Below are positions 12,770 to 22,009 of a stretch of 59,589 nucleotides of DNA, piece by piece. The stretch is taken from the NCBI GenBank assembly GCA_003134785.1, contig PLCN01000024.1:1-59589 (forward strand). The letters run 5' to 3'. This DNA comes from Spartobacteria bacterium. Its GTDB lineage: Bacteria > Verrucomicrobiota > Verrucomicrobiia > Chthoniobacterales > UBA10450. Each line of letters opens with the position of its first letter. The stretch's first letter is position 1. The translations under genes and the position numbers were made by a program. The notes below the pieces were generated by a model that saw only the letters and a program-made list of their open reading frames with translations, was not told where the DNA came from and did no database searches.

Positions 12770-13309
12770 TCATTTTTTTGGGTCGGCTCTCCGGGCGCGA
12801 ATCAGCACCGCGCGCAAACCGAAATAAACCACCACCGCCGCCGGCAAGGCGAGAAAGAGCGACCCGACCAAGAGCGGCTGGCCGACAGTAAAGAACGTGG
12901 TCCACTCCATGTAATTGCCCAGCGCCACGTGACGAAACCCCGGACGTTGCGGAAGGCGGCGATGCAAGGTCCACATTCCCATTCTGTATTCCCACAGAAA
13001 AATCGCCGGCCAAAACGGAAGAATAATATCGTGCAGCGTCACGCTGATGAAGGCCGCGATCTTGTTTCCCTTCAGCAACCACGCCAGGGCGAGGGTTAAC
13101 AAAGTTTTCAACCCGAAAAGCGGTGTGAAACCGAAGAACATCCCGATGGCCGAACCTAGTGCGATCGCGTGCGGCGTATCGGGCAGCGTCATCAAGGTCA
13201 TGTGATGCGCTTGCAGCCAGCCTTTAAGCCGCGCCCATGCGCCCGGCCACGCGATCGTTTCGCTACGCGCGGTTTTTTCCAACTGATCGTCGAGACGCGG
13301 ATCCGCCAT
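12770..13309 (-). CDS. DUF2062 membrane protein
   Basis: Small inner-membrane protein of the DUF2062 type, function unknown. The motif GSAIGMFFGFTPLFGLKTLL is the characteristic amphipathic start of this family and is followed by further membrane spans (LTLALAWLLKGNKIAAFISV; FTVGQPLLVGSLFLALPAAV). The start at 13309 (MADPRLDDQLEK) lies 4 bases after the stop of the upstream DUF72 gene, so the two are probably one operon. A more upstream ATG at 13348 would overlap that gene. Confidence 0.8.
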   Translation of the reverse strand: MADPRLDDQLEKTARSETIAWPGAWARLKGWLQAHHMTLMTLPDTPHAIALGSAIGMFFGFTPLFGLKTLLTLALAWLLKGNKIAAFISVTLHDIILPFWPAIFLWEYRMGMWTLHRRLPQRPGFRHVALGNYMEWTTFFTVGQPLLVGSLFLALPAAVVVYFGLRAVLIRARRADPKK

Positions 13310-13313
13310 CCCG

Positions 13314-14342
13314 TCAGAATAACTCGGTTTGACGCGGGATGTCCGCAATCATTTGGCCCAGCGCGGCGCGCATCCGCGACGCAGCATGCGGCGCGTAGTC
13401 GAGCGCGTTGTTATTGAAAACGACGTGCACTTCCTTCGCTTGCCGCGCCAGTTTGCGCGCGCGTTGCGCGACCTCTTCGATCTCTTCATCGCTGTAGTCA
13501 TAATTGAAGCGCGACGCCACGGTCTTGCCCGTCGTGTAGGCGCGTGCGTCGCGGCCATGCAAACGCAGATAAGCCAGCTCGGAATTTGTCACTCCGTTCA
13601 GATCCGGCGGCATGATCGTGAAATGTCTTTCCGCGGGCGCATCGACCGAAACGAATGTCGCCGAGTGCGCGCACAGGAAATCGAGGGTTTGCTGCAAGCG
13701 TTCACCCTCGGCCCAATTGCGATTGCGCAATTCAAGAGCAATGCGAAATCCGGCAAGCGCGTCGAACAAAGGTTCCATTTCGCTCAGCTCATGCATTTTC
13801 GGCGAGAACGCGGGCGATAATTGCAGCAGCAACGCGCCCAGCTTCCCCGAGCCGCGCAGGATTTCGAGGGGCTGCCGAAATTGCTCGATCATCGCCTTTT
13901 CGATTTTGGGCGTCAGTTTCACTTTCCCTTTCGCGTCCGTCTCGGCGGCGCGTTGCAACGTCGGCGGCAAGAGTTTCACGTTGGTCGAATGCCTCGACAG
14001 AAGTTGATGCAGTTTCACATCGAACGTGAATCCGTCCGGCGTGCTGCGGCACCAGCGCTCGACCATGCGCGCATCCGGCACCGAATAGAAAGTCGAGTTC
14101 ACTTCCACCATTTCAAAGTGCTGCGCGTACCAAGCCAGCCGATCGCCTGCCGGCATTTTGTTCGGATACCAATGCTCAACAAAACCCGGGTCCGACCAGC
14201 TCGCCGTGCCGACGAGAATCTTGTTTTTCGGGATCGATTTTGTTTTCACGAGAGAATACAAATACGATTCCTTTTGACGACGAAAGTAAATCGCGCACGC
14301 GGTTTTTGCAGTTGCGTTCGCTATTCGATGCGGCATAATCAC
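13314..14342 (-). CDS. DUF72 domain protein
   Basis: TIM-barrel protein of the DUF72 (YecE-like) family, biochemical role unknown. Family motifs: VGTASWSDPGF near the start, then YAQHFEMVEVNSTFYSVP, FTFDVKLHQLLSRH, LLLQLSPAFSP, ALELRNRNW and YLRLHGRD. The usual family start is just before ILVGTASW, so the first 30 residues (YFRRQKESYLYSL) may not be translated; a GTG near 14250 is an alternative. A second DUF72 gene lies at 41773. tRNA-fMet begins 10 bases upstream of this start in the opposite direction. Confidence 0.85.
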   Translation of the reverse strand: MIMPHRIANATAKTACAIYFRRQKESYLYSLVKTKSIPKNKILVGTASWSDPGFVEHWYPNKMPAGDRLAWYAQHFEMVEVNSTFYSVPDARMVERWCRSTPDGFTFDVKLHQLLSRHSTNVKLLPPTLQRAAETDAKGKVKLTPKIEKAMIEQFRQPLEILRGSGKLGALLLQLSPAFSPKMHELSEMEPLFDALAGFRIALELRNRNWAEGERLQQTLDFLCAHSATFVSVDAPAERHFTIMPPDLNGVTNSELAYLRLHGRDARAYTTGKTVASRFNYDYSDEEIEEVAQRARKLARQAKEVHVVFNNNALDYAPHAASRMRAALGQMIADIPRQTELF

Positions 14343-14351
14343 GCCTCAAGA

Positions 14352-14428
14352 CGCGGGGTGGAGCAGCCTGGTAGCTCGTCAGGCTCATAACCTGAAGGCC
14401 GCGGGTTCAAATCCCGCCCCCGCAACCA
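14352..14428 (+). tRNA. Initiator tRNA-fMet (anticodon CAT)
   Basis: Cloverleaf with anticodon loop CTCATAA and encoded CCA. The first base pair is C1:A72, unpaired, the hallmark of bacterial initiator tRNA. The anticodon stem is TCAGG/CCTGA, so the usual three G:C pairs are reduced to two plus an A:U. The last 30 bases are repeated at 14583-14613. Confidence 0.95.
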
Positions 14429-14429
14429 A
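14399..14429 (+). repeat. Left copy of 31-bp direct repeat: 3' half of tRNA-fMet
   Basis: The sequence from CCGCGGGTTCAAATCCCGCC to the end of CCAA is identical to 14583-14613. This copy is the functional tRNA end. Together the copies look like the two ends of a small element that targets the tRNA 3' end. Confidence 0.85.
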
Positions 14430-14443
14430 TTCCCCTTTTCGGA

Positions 14444-14566
14444 ATGCCGGCCGCCTATCGCGTTTACGTTCTTCAAAACCGCGAAGAGAAATTCTACATC
14501 GGATTGACAGACGATATCCAGCGCAGAGTCGACCAGCACAATTCCGGCAGACTCTCCCGCGCATAA
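14444..14566 (+). pseudogene. Truncated GIY-YIG endonuclease gene
   Basis: Forty residues (from MPAAYRVYVLQNREEKFYIG) match the start of small standalone GIY-YIG nucleases: the GIY-equivalent VYV, the YIG motif FYIG, the QRR arginine and QHNSG. Full members run to about 85-95 residues, so the C-terminal half, including the catalytic Glu, is missing, and a stop follows LSRA. It lies entirely between the two copies of the tRNA-fMet 3' half, 15 bases after the tRNA. Confidence 0.75.
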
Positions 14567-14582
14567 TCCCGCGACTGCGGGA

Positions 14583-14613
14583 CCGCGGGTTCAAATCCCG
14601 CCCCCGCAACCAA
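14583..14613 (+). repeat. Right copy of tRNA-fMet 3' half
   Basis: Identical over 31 bases to 14399-14429, but preceded by a hairpin (CCCGCGACTGCGGG) and not by a tRNA 5' half. It is therefore not a tRNA gene but an insertion or recombination footprint. Confidence 0.85.
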
Positions 14614-14726
14614 AACCTCTCTTCTGTCGTGGCGATCTATGACCGCCAACTTGCAGCCCAAAAGAGCACTTGCCGCAGAATCCTGTGTGGGCAAGATATA
14701 CGCCCGTCAATCGACGGACGAGACGA

Positions 14727-14801
14727 TCCAGAGTAGCTCAGTGGTAGAGCGGTCGGCTGTTAACCGATTGGTCGTAGGTTCGAATCCTACCTCTGGAGCC
14801 A
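14727..14801 (+). tRNA. tRNA-Asn (anticodon GTT)
   Basis: Acceptor TCCAGAG/CTCTGGA, anticodon arm TCGGCTGTTAACCGA, T-arm GTAGGTTCGAATCCTAC, discriminator G and encoded CCA. Confidence 0.97.
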
Positions 14802-15491
14802 TTCGACGCGCCTGCGGCTTGGCTCATGGGTACTGCGTCGCAAAAGGGCTTGGCACTGGTCGGTGCGCGTGCCGCTCGTATTTTTGAGAACGAAAAACTG
14901 CAAAATCTTGTTTGACGGCATCGCGTGACGCAATATGTTGTTGTCCCGCTGCAATGCGGACTCCGGGGGTTCCCCAGAGTGTTCTTCTCTTCGGGCTCAT
15001 GATCGAGCTGATTGGTCAGTTTGCTGATTGGATCGGATTTTGTCGTGTACCGGAACGGGAAGAGCATTGATCTTTGATAGTCTGATTTTGGATTTCGTCA
15101 TCACGACGGAAAGCGAGATTCGTCCGCCTTCGCCCACAGGGGCTACGGCGCGATAAATTTCAGGCGAAATTTAAAAGGTGAAGTAAGTCAGCGAAAATTG
15201 AATTGTGCGTTATACGTCAGAGCCCCGAAGCAATTCGGGGTGACCCCTCCTGAAGCAATTTGGGATATGGGTTATTTCTTTGATTAAAACATTTTTCCAA
15301 CTGTCTTCGTCCGCCTTCGCCCTTCGGGGCTACGGCGCGACAGGGGCTCGAGGAAATCTTAACTTATAAGATCGGACGAACCTGAATTCGGCTCTCACGA
15401 GTCGCTTTCAGGCAAGAATGGTCAGAATTTCGGGCACTTTAGCGAGTGTCTCGACAAACTTTGTCCCCGAAGCAATTCGGGGCTCCAAATT
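14802..15491. other. Gene-free leader region before 16S rRNA, rich in short repeats
   Basis: No convincing coding sequence. Two repeat types occur twice each: GTCCGCCTTCGCCC followed by GGGGCTACGGCGCG (15119 and 15308), and CCCCGAAGCAATTCGGGG (15223 and 15465), the latter a hairpin. The rRNA promoter must lie here, but I cannot fix it by eye. Confidence 0.6.
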
Positions 15492-17061
<1,570 letters not shown>

Positions 17062-17235
17062 TTCGTCACCCTGAGAGCTTGCTCTTTAGTGGTGATTGAA
17101 TAGGTCGACGGCTAAGATCGAAGTTCTTCGGAATTTCGGTGATGCCGTTAAGCCCTTGGAATCGAAAGAAACCGAGGCTTGAAGAACTCTGAAACGGTAA
17201 CGCACAATTCAGTCTTTGCTGCAAAGTAACGAGAC

Positions 17236-17268
17236 ATGCCGGATGGCGATATGCTATCTGGCATTTTT
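17236..17268 (+). terminator. Rho-independent terminator after 16S rRNA
   Basis: Stem ATGCCGGAT / ATCTGGCAT (one G:U pair) with loop GGCGATATGCT and a TTTTT run. It lies 180 bases after the 16S end and before tRNA-Ala, so the 16S transcript probably ends here. Confidence 0.7.
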
Positions 17269-17273
17269 CGTTT

Positions 17274-17357
17274 TGTAGCCGTCGCCCTGTGGGCCACGCG
17301 AGCGCCGACTGCGGGGCGACGCGGCAGACCCACGCTTCGCACAGCGAAGCGGCTACA
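17274..17357. repeat. Family C REP between 16S rRNA and tRNA-Ala
   Basis: TGTAGCCGTCGCCCTGTGGG at the left and CGCTTCGCACAGCGAAGCGG at the right end, as in copies at 2470 and 25190. It immediately follows the terminator and separates the 16S gene from tRNA-Ala. Confidence 0.8.
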
Positions 17358-17422
17358 GGGGCAAGGAATTCGAGAGACGTTGCAATTCTCCATCCTCTAT
17401 CTACAATCTCAATTCCCAAACC

Positions 17423-17495
17423 GGGGGCATAGCTCAGTTGGTAGAGCGCCAGCTTTGCAAGCTGGATGTCAGGGGTTCGAATCCCCTTGCCTCCA
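17423..17495 (+). tRNA. tRNA-Ala (anticodon TGC)
   Basis: Acceptor GGGGGCA/TGCCTCC, anticodon arm CCAGCTTTGCAAGCTGG, T-arm AGGGGTTCGAATCCCCT, discriminator A, CCA not encoded. Usually found in the rRNA spacer; here nothing ribosomal follows. Confidence 0.97.
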
Positions 17496-17704
17496 GATTT
17501 TCGCTTCGAGCAGAAGGTCTGCCCGCCATGGAAATCTTCGTCTCCTGCAAGACGTTAGCCTTCCCTGCCGGGCTAACATGAGGGTTCGGCCGGCCAGTTC
17601 GTCTACCGATTGAGAGTTAGGGATTGAGGGAATGGACCACCTTGCTCAATCCCCTTCGCTCAAGGGTCCTATTGGCAAGAAACCAGCTTCAAAAAGGGGT
17701 TTCG

Positions 17705-18295
17705 ATGATCTCTGCCAAGATCCCCAATCCAAACTCGAACTCGAATTCTTTTCGCGCGCCGCCATCGCGGGAATCCGCGCCATTGAGGCCGGAAAGGCGC
17801 GAAATCTCGAGGAAAAATTTTCCGTTTGGCCCCTCTTTCGCCGATCAGGCCATGAAGGATTCGTTGCGACCCGCGGAAAAAAAAGGGCAGATCATTCCTT
17901 GCGTGCTCTGTCTTCTTTTTGCGGCGAGCATTCTTTTCGTGGCCGTCCTCATGTGGCGGAATGTTTTCGGGACCGCTCCGACCGATTCCGACTTTGCTCT
18001 CCCGTGGGCGGCGCCGGCGACGCTCACCGGCGTCGCAATTCTGCTCGCCTTTCTTGCCTGGCGATTCCTCCAAGGAGATGTTCCGGCAACAGAGATGACC
18101 GGCAGGACCTCATGGATCTTGCAACTGTGGGGAATCGTTTGGTTGTTGGTGACAATCTTCATCCTCGCCGTGAGCGATGATCTTATGTCCACGTTCAGCT
18201 TCCTGGGGATGTTCGTCGGAATACCGTGTGCCCTCGCTCTGATCTTCCTTCCCGGATATCTTCGCTTGAGTCGTTCCAAATTACTTAACGATTAG
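17705..18295 (+). CDS. Hypothetical membrane protein
   Basis: Unknown family. The start at 17705 is chosen because AAAGGGG lies 6 bases upstream. The first 65 residues are polar and Pro/Asn/Ser/Arg-rich (NPNSNSNSF), followed by four predicted membrane spans: IIPCVLCLLFAASILFVAVL, ATLTGVAILLAFLAWRFL, LQLWGIVWLLVTIFILAV and FLGMFVGIPCALALIFLPGY. Length is 196 residues. The polar N-terminus might not be translated if a later ATG at 17852 is used. No partner gene; the M16 pair is convergent. Confidence 0.6.
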   Translation: MISAKIPNPNSNSNSFRAPPSRESAPLRPERREISRKNFPFGPSFADQAMKDSLRPAEKKGQIIPCVLCLLFAASILFVAVLMWRNVFGTAPTDSDFALPWAAPATLTGVAILLAFLAWRFLQGDVPATEMTGRTSWILQLWGIVWLLVTIFILAVSDDLMSTFSFLGMFVGIPCALALIFLPGYLRLSRSKLLND

Positions 18296-18363
18296 CGATT
18301 TAACGAACTGGCGATTTGAGTGAATGCCCGATTTATCTGCTCAGTCATTCGCCAAATTCTTCC

Positions 18364-19818
18364 CTACTTCACCTTCGTGAGGTCGGGCCGGTTCAGATCG
18401 AGGTCGTGCTGAGGGATAACCTTGACGTCCTGGAACGCTTTCTTCAACGCTTCCAAAAATTCCGGTGCTTTGCCGACGACGATAAGGCTCGGCGGCGTGT
18501 CGAAATATTTCATCGCGAACGCACTCACATCCTGTGTCGTCACGGCGTCGATCGACGGAATGAACTTATTCAGTGTATCCATCGGGCGACCGTAAGTGAC
18601 CAGCGAGGCGACCTGGCCAACAAAACCGCGGTTCGTTTCCAAATTCCGCGCGTAACCGCCGGTCAACACTGCTTGTCGCGACTTCAGTTCTTTGCCCTCG
18701 ACCGGATCAGTGCTCAATCGCTTCAATTCCGTTTGCAGCAGCCCCGCTACTTCGGCCGCCGATTCGTTTTTGGTTTGGGCCGACGCGAAAAACGATCCGC
18801 CGCTGCGGCGAGAATCGATCGAGCTGCGGGCGCCATAGCTGAGGCCTCGTTTGATTCGGATCTCGCGGTTCAAGCGCGAGACGAAGCCTTGCCCGAGCGC
18901 CGCATTCGCCACCAGGCCCGCATAATAATCTGGCGAATCCCGCTTGATGGCAGGCTTGGCCACGGTGACGGAGGCTTGACCCGCTTGCGGCAAGTCGACG
19001 ACCACGTTCTCCGGTTTCCAATCGGTGTTGGCCACAGCCGGCACCTCTTTGCGAGCGGATGGATCCGTCTTCCAGTCGCCAAAAAACTGTTGAGCGTATT
19101 TCTTCCCTTCCTCGAGCGTGAGATTTCCGGAAAGGATAAGGGTCGCGTTATCGGGAGTGTAATAGGTCTTGTAGAGCTTCACGATGTCGTCGCGCTGAAT
19201 CGCCTGAACGGTTTCCACCGTTCCGCCGGCCGCATGTCCGTATTCGCCCTCGCCAAAAATCACGCGCTCGGTCACGAACCGCGCGAGCGCGCCCGGCTGC
19301 TGCAGCACTACCCGCAAACCGTCGAGCGTTTGGTTCTTGAGCCGGTCGATTTCTTCCTGCTTGAAAGTTGGATGCAGGATCACATCCGAAAGAATAGCCA
19401 GGGCCGCCTCGGCCTTGTCGGACATCACAACAATCCCCGCGCTGGAAGCGTCCCAACGCGCTCCCGAATCGATCGCGCCGCCGAGCGATTCCATCGCGCT
19501 GGCGATTTGGGGCGCAGACATTTTTTCGGTTCCTCTGGTCAACAAAGAGCCGGTCATGCTGGCGCAGCCGGCGCGATCCTTTGGATCGACTTCCGCGCCA
19601 TTTCGCACGAGCAGCTCGGCCGCCAGCAAAGGCAATCCGGGCCGCTCCGCCACGATCACGCGAAGGCCATTCTCGAGCCGGGCTTCCTTCGGCAACACGA
19701 AACTTACCTCGTGAGTTCCCGAGGGCGGCGGCGGTGTATCGACCCCGCCGGTCGCGTAGACGAGGCCCGCGGTCGCCAGAAAAATAATCCCGAAGCTGGA
19801 AATAATGCGTGCGCTCAT
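18364..19818 (-). CDS. M16 peptidase-family subunit lacking the zinc motif
   Basis: Pitrilysin/processing-peptidase family protein with a signal peptide (ISSFGIIFLATAGLVYA). It has the two-lobe M16 fold, including YYTPDNATLILSGNLTLEEG and the Arg/Tyr region RIKRGLSYGARS of the second lobe. The zinc motif HxxEH is absent: where active members read HLFEH before a KG(T/N) turn, this one reads GCASMTGSLLTRGT. It is therefore the non-catalytic partner of the gene upstream, whose stop overlaps this start as ATGA. Such pairs form periplasmic heterodimers in which the inactive subunit supplies substrate-binding residues. Confidence 0.88.
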   Translation of the reverse strand: MSARIISSFGIIFLATAGLVYATGGVDTPPPPSGTHEVSFVLPKEARLENGLRVIVAERPGLPLLAAELLVRNGAEVDPKDRAGCASMTGSLLTRGTEKMSAPQIASAMESLGGAIDSGARWDASSAGIVVMSDKAEAALAILSDVILHPTFKQEEIDRLKNQTLDGLRVVLQQPGALARFVTERVIFGEGEYGHAAGGTVETVQAIQRDDIVKLYKTYYTPDNATLILSGNLTLEEGKKYAQQFFGDWKTDPSARKEVPAVANTDWKPENVVVDLPQAGQASVTVAKPAIKRDSPDYYAGLVANAALGQGFVSRLNREIRIKRGLSYGARSSIDSRRSGGSFFASAQTKNESAAEVAGLLQTELKRLSTDPVEGKELKSRQAVLTGGYARNLETNRGFVGQVASLVTYGRPMDTLNKFIPSIDAVTTQDVSAFAMKYFDTPPSLIVVGKAPEFLEALKKAFQDVKVIPQHDLDLNRPDLTKVK

Positions 19819-21206
19819 CAGGATTTTTTCTCGCTCTTCTCACCCGTCGCGGTCTTCATCGACTCCGGCAGATACTCGATCACGACCTTCTTTTTCCCCG
19901 AGATATATTTGTTTAGCACTTCTCTGATTTGCGCGGCGGTGACCGCCTGCACTTTCGACAGATCCGTGTTCACACGAGTGGGGTCGCCGTAAACCACCGC
20001 GGCTTCCCCGAGTGCGCTCGCCTTGCCGTTCGTCGTCTCGCGTTCCAGCAATTTCGATGTGAGAAAACGGTTCTTGGCCTTCGTCAATTCGGCTTCGGTC
20101 ACGCCTTGCTTCAACACGCTGTCGATCTGCTCGCTGAGTAATTTTTCCGCATCCGCGATTGGTTTTCCGCTGGCCAAGATCGCGCGGAAAATGAGCAAGC
20201 CCAGATCTTCCCGCATATCGGCGTTGCAGGAGACCGTTTGGGCGAGCTGCTTTTCGTAAACCATCGAGCGGTAGAGCCGCGACGATTCGCCGCCCGCCAT
20301 AATTTCCTCGGCAAGCTCGAGCGCCGGCGCGTCACCGCTGCGAATCGAAGGCGCGAGATAGGTGAAGGCGATCGCGGGCAACGGAGCTTTCGGCGTAAAT
20401 GAGGTTTCGACCTTATCGTTTTTTCGCGCCGGCTCCTTGACCGAGACCCGCGGAATCTTTTCCGACGGCTTCGTGATCGGTCCGAAATATTTCTTGATCA
20501 ACGCGTCGAGTTCTTCCTGTTTGAAATCCCCCACCACGATGAGCGTGGCGTTATCCGGCCGATAAAATGTAGAGTGAAAGGCCTTCACTTCGGGGAGCTT
20601 CGAAGCGTCGAGTTCCGCGATGTTGCCGATGCCGGGCCGTTTGTAAGGATGGACCGCGAACGATTTTCTGTCCGCATCGAGATAAAATTCTCCGTAAGGA
20701 TTTGCCAGGACCCGCTGCCGGTATTCCTCTTTCACCACATCCCGTTCCGAATTGAAGTTCGGATCGTTCAGCGCCAGCGACGACATGCGTTCGGCCTCCG
20801 CCCACAAAATGGGATGGAGATAATTCGACGGCACAGTCTCGTGATAAACGGTCACGTCCTCTGCGGTGTAAGCGTTATTTTCGCCGCCGATATTCTCCGT
20901 CATTTCGTCAAAAGCATCCGGCGTCAGATGCTCATTGCCCTTGAACATCATGTGCTCGAAAAGATGCGCGAAACCGCTCCGGCCATTCGGGTCGTCCTTC
21001 GAGCCGACGTGATACCAGACCTGGACCGCAACGGTCGGACCGGAATGATCTTCGACGGTATAAACCTGGAGCCCGTTCGGCAGCGTCGTGTGCTTGAAAG
21101 GAAGCGGAGGCACAGAGACGGCCGGCGGCGCGGCGGAAGTTTCTGCGCGAACGAGTCCCGGCAGAAGAGCCAGGATTAAAGCGAAAGTGACCGGAATAAA
21201 TCTCAC
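19818..21206 (-). CDS. M16 zinc peptidase, catalytic subunit
   Basis: Exported metallopeptidase (signal peptide MRFIPVTFALILALLPGLVR) with the inverted zinc motif HLFEH in GFAHLFEHMMFKGNEHLTP and the downstream Glu region NAYTAEDVTVYHETV. The rest follows the family: RPDNATLIVVGDFKQEELD and AGGESSRLYRSMVYEKQLAQ. At 462 residues it is one half of a typical two-chain M16B enzyme. It likely degrades peptides in the periplasm together with the inactive subunit downstream, to which it is translationally coupled by a 4-base overlap. C-terminal tail is Lys/Glu-rich. Confidence 0.92.
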   Translation of the reverse strand: MRFIPVTFALILALLPGLVRAETSAAPPAVSVPPLPFKHTTLPNGLQVYTVEDHSGPTVAVQVWYHVGSKDDPNGRSGFAHLFEHMMFKGNEHLTPDAFDEMTENIGGENNAYTAEDVTVYHETVPSNYLHPILWAEAERMSSLALNDPNFNSERDVVKEEYRQRVLANPYGEFYLDADRKSFAVHPYKRPGIGNIAELDASKLPEVKAFHSTFYRPDNATLIVVGDFKQEELDALIKKYFGPITKPSEKIPRVSVKEPARKNDKVETSFTPKAPLPAIAFTYLAPSIRSGDAPALELAEEIMAGGESSRLYRSMVYEKQLAQTVSCNADMREDLGLLIFRAILASGKPIADAEKLLSEQIDSVLKQGVTEAELTKAKNRFLTSKLLERETTNGKASALGEAAVVYGDPTRVNTDLSKVQAVTAAQIREVLNKYISGKKKVVIEYLPESMKTATGEKSEKKS

Positions 21207-21232
21207 AAAAGGAGCGATACAATAGCCTGAAT

Positions 21233-21262
21233 TTGCGATTTGCCATTTGCCATTTGCGATTT
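21233..21262. repeat. Short direct repeats TTTGCGATTTGCCA / TTTGCCATTTGCGA
   Basis: Alternating TTTGCGATT and TTTGCCATT words in tandem between the M16 pair and tRNA-Ile. Function unknown; low-complexity repeat. Confidence 0.5.
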
Positions 21263-21331
21263 AAGTAATGACGCGCGCGTTCGGGCGTAGATTCTATCTG
21301 CAATTTACGAGCCAAATTTCGCGATTTATTC

Positions 21332-21405
21332 GGGCCTGTAGCTCAGTTGGTTAGAGCATGCGCTTGATAAGCGCAGGGTCGCTGGTTCGAGCCCAGCCAG
21401 GCCCA
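21332..21405 (+). tRNA. tRNA-Ile (anticodon GAT)
   Basis: Acceptor GGGCCTG/CAGGCCC, anticodon arm TGCGCTTGATAAGCGCA, T-arm GCTGGTTCGAGCCCAGC, discriminator A, no encoded CCA. It stands alone, about 4 kb from tRNA-Ala. Confidence 0.97.
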
Positions 21406-21409
21406 CTTT

Positions 21410-21862
21410 TTATTTCGGATTTCGGAAACCGGATCGCGCAAAGCCGGCGAGCGCGCAAACGGCAAGACCAAGCATCGCCCCGACGCAATCGATCAGAACA
21501 TCCTCAAATGCGCCTGTTCTCGAAGGGATGAAAGATTGATGGAATTCATCGAGCGATGCGTAAACCGCGGCGATGGCAAACGTGATCGCCGTCGCGCGCC
21601 AGAACGCCTGTTGCCCTCGATCGAAAGCCCGCCAGAGCAGCGCAGCCAGAATCGCGTATTCCGTGACGTGCGCGCCTTTCCGGACGAGGAGCTGGATCAA
21701 GGTAACGGTCGCCGGTGAAATATCGGGAACGATCCAGCGCAGGAACGGAACCAGAAATCGCGAGGTGTGCTCGGCGGACATCAGGTCACCGGAGGCGATG
21801 AGGATTAGGAGCATCCAGGCGGCAACGGGAATCCAATATTTTATCAGCGGGCGAACGAGCAC
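21410..21862 (-). CDS. VanZ family membrane protein
   Basis: Four-helix membrane protein of the VanZ family, named after a teicoplanin-resistance accessory protein but of unknown general role. Family marks are GAHVTEYAILAALLWRAF, followed by YASLDEFHQSFIPSRTGAFE and DVLIDCVGAMLGLAV. Length is 150 residues. It ends just after the tRNA-Ile gene and is divergent from manA. Confidence 0.85.
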   Translation of the reverse strand: MLVRPLIKYWIPVAAWMLLILIASGDLMSAEHTSRFLVPFLRWIVPDISPATVTLIQLLVRKGAHVTEYAILAALLWRAFDRGQQAFWRATAITFAIAAVYASLDEFHQSFIPSRTGAFEDVLIDCVGAMLGLAVCALAGFARSGFRNPK

Positions 21863-22009
21863 GGCGTTGCCAAAGTAGTTGGAGCGCTAGTCGTGACAAC
21901 CATCGACTGCGCTCCGATCCACGGGCAACGCTGATCAAGAGACTGACGCGCCCCTTGGAAGGGCGAAGTTTGCAAACTGCATCTTGCCTCCTACGTTGCG
22001 ACTCCATCG

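Noticed and set aside
14564-14613. Second tRNA gene after tRNA-fMet
   Set aside because: Only the T-arm and acceptor 3' strand are present; there is no 5' half, D-arm or anticodon arm.
15117-15484. CRISPR array before the 16S gene
   Set aside because: The repeats are of two different kinds, occur twice each, and are unevenly spaced; there are no cas genes.
18316-19992. A 558-codon open frame on the plus strand opposite the M16 protease pair
   Set aside because: It is a shadow frame. The minus strand encodes two recognisable M16 subunits with signal peptides and coupling, while the plus-strand translation is His/Arg-rich with no motif.
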